From contig JAKEHD010000684.1 in NCBI GenBank assembly GCA_022615215.1, positions 1-12,381 on the forward strand: DNA of 12,381 bases, in the 5' to 3' direction. A program made the translations under genes and the position numbers. This document shows, in pieces, positions 6,528 through 12,339 of this stretch. This DNA is from Blastocatellia bacterium (GTDB lineage Bacteria; Acidobacteriota; Blastocatellia; UBA7656). Below the pieces are notes generated by a model. The model was not told where the DNA came from and ran no database searches. It saw only the letters and a program-made list of their open reading frames with translations. Numbering within the stretch: position 1 is the first letter of the stretch; each line of letters begins with the position of its first letter.

Positions 6528-7097
6528 CTATTCTTTCGGTTTATGCGGTATTGGATCTGTTTGCCCCTGAAAAGTATCCTGAGTCCCTGCGCCGTAGAGT
6601 TCACTTTCGCCAAGAGGAGTGCTTATCCGTATAAGTATCAACTGAGCAGGCTGGTCGATCTCCGCGCGAAGGTCAACAGGAACACGACCGAAATTTGCCA
6701 TCTCAAGCGTGATAGGGGCATCAAAACCGGGATCGATTTTAGGAGCCGTGACATGAATAGTAACACCGACTCGCGCCCAACTGCTTCGCCCCTCAACCAA
6801 TCCGGCGAGATCAGGCGGTATGCAAATACGCTCAAGAGTTTGGGCTAATACGAACTGACCGGGATTCAAGCGAAATTCGTCCTGCTCGTAGTGCTGCCAG
6901 AGATCATAAGAGGTCCACAGGGACGGATCGATTCGAATGGCGGGAAGGTAGTTCGGCGGCTCTTTAAATACGGTGAACTTTCTACCGAGACGCAGATCGA
7001 TAGATACCTGAGCGACACGATCTTCCGACACGGCAGGTTCGATTTTCAACTTGCCTTCTGCTATGTATCGAAGTATGTCTGGCCTGGAGAGTATCAA
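6528..7097 (-). CDS. dcd: dCTP deaminase
   Basis: This 189-aa enzyme of the dUTPase/dCTP deaminase fold converts dCTP to dUTP for thymidylate synthesis (some members also hydrolyse to dUMP). The N-terminus MILSRPDILRYIAEGKLKIEP is typical. The core motif EGRSSWARVGVTIHVTAP (102-119) with KIDPGF (120-125) carries the nucleotide and trimer contacts. ITLEMAN (129-135) holds E132, which aligns with the catalytic glutamate (E138 in E. coli). The C-terminal YGAGTQDTFQGQ (168-179) matches the triphosphate-closing tail. Length is close to the E. coli enzyme (193 aa). The start codon is TTG at 7097, inside the upstream gene's stop (TTGA), with GAGGG 9 nt before it; this is a coupled start and explains the rare codon. 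It looks like a housekeeping gene, without the extra domains of phage-defence deaminases. Confidence 0.93.
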   Translation of the reverse strand: MILSRPDILRYIAEGKLKIEPAVSEDRVAQVSIDLRLGRKFTVFKEPPNYLPAIRIDPSLWTSYDLWQHYEQDEFRLNPGQFVLAQTLERICIPPDLAGLVEGRSSWARVGVTIHVTAPKIDPGFDAPITLEMANFGRVPVDLRAEIDQPAQLILIRISTPLGESELYGAGTQDTFQGQTDPIPHKPKE

Positions 7098-7354
7098 TCA
7101 ACTACGCCCTCGTACAATGTTTTGGTGACTGATTCACCGGGTATTCTTGCTGAGAACCTGCCGTCGCGCACATCGATTATAAGAGCACTGATCAACGTTT
7201 CTCCTGTGAGGACAGGCTCTTTCAAGGAAGTGGCAGGAACAAACCCGACCCAATCACCGAGTTTTGACTGAACTCGCACCATGCGTTCATCCGGGAAGGG
7301 ACCGGGTTTGACTTCACAAGGAACCCAGATATGTCTGCCAACATTGAGAGTCAT
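7094..7354 (-). CDS. 86-aa hypothetical protein coupled to dcd
   Basis: I do not recognise this protein. It is beta-rich, with no signal or membrane helix: MTLNVGRHIWVPCEVKPGPF, then VRVQSKLGDWVGFVP, LISALIIDVRDGRFSARIPG and a short tail. The pattern suggests a small beta-barrel, but that is only a guess. AAAGGAG at 7361-7367 abuts an ATG at 7360, which is too close, and sits 6 nt from the ATG at 7354, so I choose 7354. Its stop overlaps the TTG start of dcd by two bases, so the two products are probably made together. It may therefore be linked to nucleotide metabolism, but nothing in the sequence proves this. Confidence 0.7.
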   Translation of the reverse strand: MTLNVGRHIWVPCEVKPGPFPDERMVRVQSKLGDWVGFVPATSLKEPVLTGETLISALIIDVRDGRFSARIPGESVTKTLYEGVVD

Positions 7355-7360
7355 CGCCAT

Positions 7361-7367
7361 CTCCTTT
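7361..7367 (-). promoter_or_regulatory. Ribosome binding site deciding between two ATGs
   Basis: AAAGGAG on the minus strand is directly adjacent to the ATG at 7360 and 6 nt before the ATG at 7354. Normal spacing favours 7354. Confidence 0.7.
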
Positions 7368-7379
7368 CAGTTGGTGATG

Positions 7380-7469
7380 CTACCTTCCGCGCTTGCTTGC
7401 GTCAAGCGGCCCGCGCACACTCAGGCGAATGACCGCTTCGCGGAAGTTGTTGACGCCGCCGACGATCAT
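7380..7469 (-). pseudogene. Stump of a clan AA aspartic protease-like gene
   Basis: The minus strand reads MIVGGVNNFREAVIRLSVRG and then LDASKRGR and a stop, 29 codons in all. The first 20 or so residues match my recollection of the N-terminus of small retropepsin-like (clan AA) aspartic proteases, which normally continue for about 120 residues through a catalytic DTG motif. Here the frame ends before any DTG and no continuation is found in the 25 bases before the next gene. It starts 4 nt after the stop of the 88-aa gene, the spacing of an intact two-gene unit. I infer a deletion that removed the protease body. The family assignment rests on memory of a short segment. Confidence 0.45.
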
Positions 7470-7473
7470 GCTG

Positions 7474-7740
7474 TTACCGCTGGGAGCGAGAGCCAAAGCG
7501 ACGAGCGTAGCGCGAACCGACCTGGGTGACCCATACTTGTGCCTCCGGGTTACGCGAGACAAGGCGGTCGTGGGCCGCCACCTCATCCGCATCGATCTCA
7601 TAATCACCCGTCTCGATGTCAATGACGGCGAACTTCCCTTCGTCGCTCTGTGTCACGTAAGGACGGATGAGGCGTTCGTAGATCGCGTCGCCGCGCCGGG
7701 CGAACTCATCGCGGCTATAGCGTGGTGTTGATACTTCCAT
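7474..7740 (-). CDS. 88-aa hypothetical protein, partner of the truncated protease
   Basis: An 88-aa soluble, charged protein: MEVSTPRYSRDEFARRGDAI, then ERLIRPYV, GKFAVIDIETGDYEIDADE (49-55 acidic), DRLVSRNPEAQVWVTQVGS and an arginine-rich end. I recall proteins with this EFARRGxxIYER and IDIETGDYEID pattern encoded directly before small clan AA aspartic proteases, which fits the stump that follows 4 nt downstream. Function is unknown; a toxin-antitoxin-like or regulatory pair has been my impression of such arrangements but is not shown here. GAGG lies 6 nt before the ATG. The protein appears complete. Confidence 0.7.
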   Translation of the reverse strand: MEVSTPRYSRDEFARRGDAIYERLIRPYVTQSDEGKFAVIDIETGDYEIDADEVAAHDRLVSRNPEAQVWVTQVGSRYARRFGSRSQR

Positions 7741-7837
7741 CTTCGACCTCGAAAGCGATTTGTGTTGCTTCAGGCCTTGATGCTGTTACAGTAAGACGGC
7801 CCTTGTCAATAGGAGAGGCCAGGCTCAAGAGGGTCAC
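7715..7837 (-). pseudogene. Possible 40-aa gene remnant overlapping the 88-aa gene
   Basis: From a GTG at 7837 the minus strand reads TLLSLASPIDKGRLTVTASR and on to EVEDGSINTTL and a stop at 7715. The frame is closed by TAA a few codons upstream. The text is protein-like (alternating beta pattern) but too short for a known family, and the start has no good ribosome site. It overlaps the 88-aa gene by 26 nt. I read it as either a very small gene or the tail of a decayed one. Confidence 0.3.
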
Positions 7838-8104
7838 CCAACGAACCTGTTATCGGCCGCCATGTCGATGTACCGGTTACGCCGCCGCCAGTGCTTCGAG
7901 CGGAGGCGCACCGTAATTGATACACGCATGTCCACCACAGACGCGCCCACAGCGATTCACTTTACGCCTAAGCGATCTACCGGCGAGCGGCTGAACGCAG
8001 AATTGAGCGGCGAGCGTGGCGAAGTCCGCTCCAGTGACACGTTAGAATTTTCCCTTTCTTCGTTTCCATACCACATCTTTACTCTTCTATTAGGATACCG
8101 TATC
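7838..8104. other. Non-coding junction between GC-rich and AT-rich DNA
   Basis: No gene with support. On the minus strand a frame from 7960 (GTG) to 7877 reads MNRCGRVCGGHACINYGAPP and then LEALAAA and a stop. It is protein-like and cysteine-rich but only 27 codons, so it is probably a gene tail or relic. Base composition changes sharply at about 8045: to the left it is GC-rich, to the right it is rich in T and A. The attC-like element at 7990-8047 lies exactly at this change. Confidence 0.45.
7990..8047 (-). other. attC-like recombination site (58 bp), candidate cassette boundary
   Basis: Read on the minus strand, the element begins TTCTAACG and ends CGTTCAGC. These outer boxes are near-complementary (CTAACG against CGTTCAG with one bulge) and contain the required AAC and GTT. 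Inner arms are ACTGGAGCGG and CCGCTCAAT, pairing as GAGCGG/CCGCTC with an extra base on one side. The arms stand 8-10 nt from the outer boxes, with a central 15-nt variable part. This order (R'', L'', loop, L', R') and length match known integron attC sites. The simple-site consensus GTTRRRY is met except for C at the fourth position. No integrase is in the window, and a chance or other repeat origin remains possible. Confidence 0.45.
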
Positions 8105-8290
8105 TTATTTTTCCTTATCGCTTTTTGTGCGTTCTTGAGTAGATTTTGGAGCCTCATCCACCTTATCACTTATCCAATCTAATACTGCTTCTGCTTCGTT
8201 TAAAAGTCTGATCACTACCCTAGAACCGGCCTTTAAAACAGCCCCAACGTTATTATTCCCCCCACTATCACAATAGGAATCAGGAGACAC
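8105..8290 (-). CDS. Possible 61-aa protein or frameshifted C-terminus of the upstream gene
   Basis: A frame open on the minus strand from 8290 (GTG) to a stop at 8105 overlaps the last 58 nt of the membrane-anchored gene. After an unremarkable start, residues 17-61 read as a charged helical protein (VLKAGSRVVIRLLNEAEAV, then LDWISDKVDEAPK and a lysine-rich end). GAGG stands 6 nt before the GTG, so it could be an independent small gene. It is also exactly the frame entered if one A is gained in the A10 run at 8306-8315, in which case it would replace the membrane helix of the upstream protein. No family is recognised. Either reading is uncertain, but 61 open codons in DNA this AT-rich is more than I expect by chance. 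Confidence 0.4.
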   Translation of the reverse strand: MSPDSYCDSGGNNNVGAVLKAGSRVVIRLLNEAEAVLDWISDKVDEAPKSTQERTKSDKEK

Positions 8291-9000
8291 CCTGTACCTC
8301 TTTTCTTTTTTTTTTCGGTATTAAAGTTTTTCAGAGGCAACCAATCATTGCTTGACACCCCTGCCGAAAGAGAGCGCCAAACTTCTGCCGTTACAAAATC
8401 GCCAATGCTGATGAACTTTGTAACCACAACCAATATTCCAGAGCGGGTAGGCAGAGCGCATTCATTCAAATCCTTCTTTAAGCCCTCCCGAAGAATGCGG
8501 TTGTTCTCTCCTGTCAGATTCTCCTCTTTAGGCGGGGAGCTGCCCAAGGCATCAAACTCCTTTAGTTTATCAACAAGGTCTTTGGAAACTCGCCACCCGA
8601 TGGGAGAGTCGGCATCAAAGGTGATGGCCTGGTCAACAATATCTCTTAAGCACCCGCCGTTCTCATCAAGTGCGGCAACTGCTATTCCTCGCAGACATCG
8701 CTCATCTTCAGGATCATCGCTAATACATACTAAAGAGTTAAAAACGGGGGTTTGCTGAAAATCTATCCTATCTGTTGAAATCAGTCTCGCCACGATTAGA
8801 ACCAGTTTGCTATCTCGCCTAGCTATTAGAAGTCCGAATTCCTCTGGCTCAATCAAACGCGCATATTCCTTCATTGCCCAAAATTCAAGCGGAGAGGTTT
8901 TCTCGTTTGTTTCACATTCGAGCCAATAGAAATAATCTTGTGTTTCTTTGCTTTCTTTCCGGTCTGGTCCACGCCCGCGGCTCCTTACATAAACTTGCAT
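8233..9000 (-). CDS. Tail-anchored membrane protein of the GTPase operon, unknown
   Basis: This 255-aa protein starts MQVYVRSRGRGPDRKES and has a folded-looking middle: DYFYWLECE (22-30), ARLIEPEEFGLLIARRDSKL (47-66), VLIVARLISTDRID (67-80), RCLRGIAVAALDE (101-113) and GWRVSKDLVDKLKEFDALG (135-153). Two hydrophobic strands follow (ILVVVTKFISIGDFV, 189-203). After a lysine run the protein ends in one helix, GTGCLLIPIVIVGGIITLGLF (first 20 residues from 235), with nothing beyond, so it should be membrane-anchored by its C-terminus with the bulk in the cytoplasm. AAAGGAAGG at 9006-9014 lies 5 nt before the chosen ATG; a longer frame to 9099 overlaps the GTPase gene and is rejected. No catalytic motif is seen. 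It follows two GTPases and could be their effector, adaptor or membrane receptor. Confidence 0.78.
   Translation of the reverse strand: MQVYVRSRGRGPDRKESKETQDYFYWLECETNEKTSPLEFWAMKEYARLIEPEEFGLLIARRDSKLVLIVARLISTDRIDFQQTPVFNSLVCISDDPEDERCLRGIAVAALDENGGCLRDIVDQAITFDADSPIGWRVSKDLVDKLKEFDALGSSPPKEENLTGENNRILREGLKKDLNECALPTRSGILVVVTKFISIGDFVTAEVWRSLSAGVSSNDWLPLKNFNTEKKKKRGTGCLLIPIVIVGGIITLGLF
8306..8315 (-). promoter_or_regulatory. A10 run, candidate slippage site
   Basis: Ten consecutive A residues on the coding (minus) strand, followed by GAAAAGAGG, lie immediately before the codons of the membrane helix. Gain of one A (transcriptional slippage) or a -1 ribosomal shift would swap the helix for a soluble 60-residue lysine-rich tail. 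Confidence 0.4.
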
Positions 9001-9055
9001 ATTCGCCTTCCTTTCATAAAGTCCGTTGCTTTTCGAGAGAGTAACCCGGCTGGCA

Positions 9056-10018
9056 TCATATTTCCAGCCAACGATGCCCCATAATGACCTCGAATTCATT
9101 TGTCATTTTACATCCTTTAGCAAACTCAGACACAGCTTCCTTCAAATGCTCATCTGCGCCGAAGAGGGTTCGAAAAATATTGATAAACCAAGGCCATCCA
9201 GCATTACGATCATGGTAGTGCAACCTTAACATAAATCGTAGCAAGTATCTAAGCGGTTGTTCGCTATCTTGGGGGCTATACTTAGCATCCCCGGAAATCT
9301 TGCGGAAGTAAAACATAGGGTCATTGTTCTCAATTTTAACTCGACTGAATCGGAACCCTCCAAGCGTTTGCACCGGTGTGATAACAGCTACTATGTTGTC
9401 ATCCAAATGCTGGAAATGATCAATCAGATTGCCATACGTATCTTTAACTTTATCTTTGAGTTCTCTAGCTGATTCTCGGGTTTGCAAGTAGGCTTCGCAT
9501 TTGACCGGCGCAAATATGACTAAACGCGGCCCCCTTAGCTCTCGATATTCTTTTTTGAAAATATGAGTAATTTGCATTGGTTCATTTATCCTGTCATTAA
9601 AAAGATAATTCTTCCCATTATCTTCCATAAGAGCAGGGGCATCTATTGCAATTATCACGGCCGTACTGTTTCTAATTTTATCATTCACAAAATCAGGGTT
9701 ATTCTTTATCCATCCACCCGGATAATCCGCAAATTTCACTTCCATTGAGGGATTTTTCCCTTTTCTCCCTAGCTCAAACGTGTAATAGGAGTCTGATTCA
9801 CTGCCCATAATTCCATATTTATGGTTTATCTCATGTTGACTGAATACCTCTCGTAATTCTCTTATACGAGTTGTAAGCCTGGCATTACTAATTGCATCTG
9901 GAATCAGGGCAAGGTTGATTCCACCGACAATGGTGTCAAACTGTCCCCACATAGTCGCAAGTAAACTGGTTTTCCCAACTCGCTGAGGTCCCAACATAGC
10001 CACATCTTGACTGTACAT
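9056..10018 (-). CDS. TRAFAC-type GTPase (DO-GTPase-like), second gene of the GTPase operon
   Basis: This 320-aa protein starts almost directly with its P-loop: VAMLGPQRVGKTSLLATMW (7-25), with G10-xxxx-G15-K16-T17. The G3 motif is FADYPGGW (97-103), with D98. A strand typical of this fold follows (AVIIAIDAPALME, 120-132). The specificity region reads LVIFAPVKCEAYL (166-178), where PVKCE replaces the usual NKxD. Late motifs VAVITPVQTLGGFRFSRV (210-227) and DSEQPLRYLLRFMLRLH (251-267) look strongly conserved. I recall such proteins as TRAFAC-clade or double-GTPase (DO-GTPase2-like) proteins found in multigene conflict systems, but cannot verify this. The ATG is 11 nt after AAGGAGG (10030-10036), a little long. 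It lies 27 nt after the dynamin-like gene and 55 nt before the membrane protein. Confidence 0.85.
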   Translation of the reverse strand: MYSQDVAMLGPQRVGKTSLLATMWGQFDTIVGGINLALIPDAISNARLTTRIRELREVFSQHEINHKYGIMGSESDSYYTFELGRKGKNPSMEVKFADYPGGWIKNNPDFVNDKIRNSTAVIIAIDAPALMEDNGKNYLFNDRINEPMQITHIFKKEYRELRGPRLVIFAPVKCEAYLQTRESARELKDKVKDTYGNLIDHFQHLDDNIVAVITPVQTLGGFRFSRVKIENNDPMFYFRKISGDAKYSPQDSEQPLRYLLRFMLRLHYHDRNAGWPWFINIFRTLFGADEHLKEAVSEFAKGCKMTNEFEVIMGHRWLEI

Positions 10019-10045
10019 TAGCCCAAAATCCTCCTTATCTTACTT

Positions 10046-12247
10046 TTAGTCATCGGAAATTTGAAAGCCTTCTTTGCGATTTGATTGCACGGCAATGTCA
10101 ATACTATCTTCCCACTCACGGCGAAGGCGGGATTTTTCTCCCAGTTTCTGAAAATCCGAAGGCCAAATATCTGCGCGCATCTCATAGCAGAGATTGCGCC
10201 ACTCCCCCTCTACAGACTCTGCCCTCAATATTTGGTCGATAAATTCTTCCGTTATCGCGAAAGCAACCTGATTAGGGTCTGTTATCCATTTAGCAAGTGC
10301 GTTACTAACCTTCCAAACAGTTTCTTCGTAGAGAGACCGGAGGTAATCAGAAACATCCTGTGCGGTCGGGGAAGAGGATAACACTAACGCGGTTTGATCT
10401 GGTGTCAGGGTATCTAAATATAAACGGATGCGATAGTGAAGAAACCCTCTATAAGAAAGTTCAAATTCAGCAAGTGTACAAAAGGCATTCTTAATGCTGA
10501 TGTAATCTTCTGGTATTAGTGCAGCCATATCTTTAAGAAATTGCGGGCCTTGGGAGTTGACCAGTCCCCCTAAGTGACCAGATTTGATAATGACATTCGA
10601 GACCCTGGCTTTAGTCTCATTCATTGAGAGCCGCAAAGCATCATCTAAGGGCAAAAAGTGTTGAGTCAACCGTGTACGTAGCTTATCCAGAAAAATGTTG
10701 TAGGATGTTCCGTATGCCCCTACTCTATTGCGTAGTGTCTCTATTTCATCAATTGAGGGAATCCCGGAATCTTCTTCGCAAGCTCTTATGGCTTTTGCAA
10801 TGTGTTCCTCAAGAATAGGATCTTTCTCTTCCCTATTGGCGCGAATCTCTTTTAAAAGTAACATCAACTCATTCGTGAGATCAGTCCAAAAGCGTTTGAA
10901 TAACTTTTCGAAAAGAGGAAACTCCCCGCTTGATGGCGCAACTCTACCCAAAGCCAGTCGGGCTTTTTCCAGTTCGGTGGCAATCTCATTGTGAAGGCTA
11001 TAAAGACGATCTTGGCACGATAGCGCGTACTGGTTGTCTAGTTCAGTAATGTTCGCGGTAAGGTAACTCAGTATCCTATCAAGAATTTTCGTTCTCACAT
11101 CGTTAGCATCAGAACAATCAGCCGTTATGCAGTCAATAACCTTGATATGTTTTTCGGACATTGTCTCCTTGAGATCAGCGCAATTTTTAGCATTATCGCC
11201 ATTATTTGATGTGCTGCTTGTTCGGTTGAGAACCATAAACGACCAACGCTCAAGTGGCAATTCTGTCAGTGCGGTGACCGCCAGATCATAGAGTTGCACA
11301 TCATAATCTGCCCAGTAATCTCCGATGGACTTGGGCATCCGCACAAAAAGGATAATATCTACATCCTCGCCAAGCGTTTTTACCAACCGCTCTGGATCAC
11401 CAATCCCGGTATCTCCGATGCCTGGCATATCTATCAAGGCGATTTGCCCAACATCTTTAAACGGAAACCTGCATACAATTTTGACATCTTGGACGGCGAG
11501 ATAATTAAAGTAAATGCGTTGACCATCTTCGGTGTCTTGAGCTACATACTCGCGAATTCGATCTGTTGCAATCCTATGTGGAGACTGTGCTTGAAAAAGG
11601 GGCTTATATTTATCAACATGGTCTTTATACCTGCGCAAGTGTTCATATTTGGCGCTTGGCGTTGCCTGTCCGCGAAACTCATCAGGAAGCGGTGGTAGCG
11701 GTTTTGAAATAAACACGTCAATACTATTAGGGGCTACACCCAAGTTGAGTTGGCTATAATAGAGCCTTATAACTTCCTCGATAAACGCTCTTTCAGAGTA
11801 AAACCATATATCTCCGTACGCTGGAACATTGGGATTATGGTAAATAAAACTGCGAACCCCGGTACAGTGCTGACGGTCTCCATCCGGTATTTCTTTGTGA
11901 GTAAGGCCAGTCAAGCTCTGTAGAAGCTTGCTTTTCCCTTGCCTGGCGCGACCCACAACACCGATATTGAGCGAGTCGCGCGAAAACCGCCGTTTTAGCC
12001 TTTCCAACAAATCAAGTTCAGCAGCAATTTTGCGTTGAACAATAGATAGATCGATGTCTTTCAATCGGCCAATGACTTGCGGCTCATCTAATTCACCAAT
12101 TAGTATATCTCGCTGGAAAGCAAGAGCGTCAAGGGCATTGGAAAGTGCTCGAAGGTGTTCCTGTACGTTTTCCACTTTCCTGGATTGTGGTTGTCGTTGT
12201 TTTATTATTGTAGCGATACGTTCTGTACAACTGGTTGCTGTTGTCAT
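10046..12247 (-). CDS. Dynamin-like large GTPase, first gene of the GTPase operon
   Basis: This 733-aa protein has a helical N-terminal arm (about 1-90, with RLKDIDLSIVQRKIAAELDL at 61-80), then a GTPase domain. The P-loop is GVVGRARQGKSKLLQSLTG (96-114), with K105 and S106. A candidate switch-I threonine is T129 (HCTGVRSF), G3 is DMPGIGD (273-279), and the G4 position reads VLNRTS (339-344) instead of NKxD. The domain is followed by about 330 residues of mostly helix (400-733), as expected for the stalk of a bacterial dynamin-like protein. No membrane-inserting hydrophobic paddle is obvious, so membrane contact may be through lipids or the tail-anchored partner. Start: AAGGAG at 12254-12259 lies 6 nt before this ATG; the frame extends to 12337 but without a ribosome site. 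Bacterial dynamins remodel or seal membranes, and some protect against phage; the role here is inferred from family and neighbours. Confidence 0.87.
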   Translation of the reverse strand: MTTATSCTERIATIIKQRQPQSRKVENVQEHLRALSNALDALAFQRDILIGELDEPQVIGRLKDIDLSIVQRKIAAELDLLERLKRRFSRDSLNIGVVGRARQGKSKLLQSLTGLTHKEIPDGDRQHCTGVRSFIYHNPNVPAYGDIWFYSERAFIEEVIRLYYSQLNLGVAPNSIDVFISKPLPPLPDEFRGQATPSAKYEHLRRYKDHVDKYKPLFQAQSPHRIATDRIREYVAQDTEDGQRIYFNYLAVQDVKIVCRFPFKDVGQIALIDMPGIGDTGIGDPERLVKTLGEDVDIILFVRMPKSIGDYWADYDVQLYDLAVTALTELPLERWSFMVLNRTSSTSNNGDNAKNCADLKETMSEKHIKVIDCITADCSDANDVRTKILDRILSYLTANITELDNQYALSCQDRLYSLHNEIATELEKARLALGRVAPSSGEFPLFEKLFKRFWTDLTNELMLLLKEIRANREEKDPILEEHIAKAIRACEEDSGIPSIDEIETLRNRVGAYGTSYNIFLDKLRTRLTQHFLPLDDALRLSMNETKARVSNVIIKSGHLGGLVNSQGPQFLKDMAALIPEDYISIKNAFCTLAEFELSYRGFLHYRIRLYLDTLTPDQTALVLSSSPTAQDVSDYLRSLYEETVWKVSNALAKWITDPNQVAFAITEEFIDQILRAESVEGEWRNLCYEMRADIWPSDFQKLGEKSRLRREWEDSIDIAVQSNRKEGFQISDD

Positions 12248-12253
12248 AAGAAT

Positions 12254-12259
12254 CTCCTT
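12254..12259 (-). promoter_or_regulatory. Ribosome binding site fixing the dynamin-like start
   Basis: AAGGAG on the minus strand, 6 nt before the ATG at 12247. It rules out the 30-residue upstream extension of the frame. Confidence 0.85.
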
Positions 12260-12306
12260 AACTTTCTTAATAAGGGCGCTCCAACGACAAGTCTCAGAGA
12301 GCAGAC

Positions 12307-12339
12307 GGTTGCTGCGCTCACAGCAACTCGACTGCAACC
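12307..12339 (-). promoter_or_regulatory. Overlapping hairpins upstream of the GTPase operon
   Basis: GTTGCTG (12308-12314) and CAGCAAC (12321-12327) pair around a 6-nt loop. GGTTGC (12307-12312) can instead pair with GCAACC (12334-12339). The two pairings exclude each other. They lie 60-90 nt before the first start codon, so they could form a regulated leader or an operator if this stretch is transcribed. No good -35/-10 pair was found. Confidence 0.35.

Noticed and set aside
6528..7097. dCTP deaminase as a phage-defence nucleotide-depletion gene
   Set aside because: Length and motifs are those of the housekeeping enzyme and its neighbours do not include known defence partners; composition is not clearly foreign.
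7781..7809. TTGACA on the minus strand (7804-7809) as a promoter for the 88-aa gene
   Set aside because: The -35 box is perfect but no acceptable -10 hexamer stands 16-18 nt downstream; it also lies within a possible coding remnant.
7836..7842. GTTGGGT on the minus strand, a perfect attC simple-site box
   Set aside because: A 7-mer of this degeneracy is expected several times in the window, and I could not find a paired left box or inner stem at proper distance.
9026..9748. Several 60-70 codon plus-strand frames opposite the TRAFAC GTPase gene
   Set aside because: Antisense shadows in AT-rich DNA without ribosome sites or recognisable domains.
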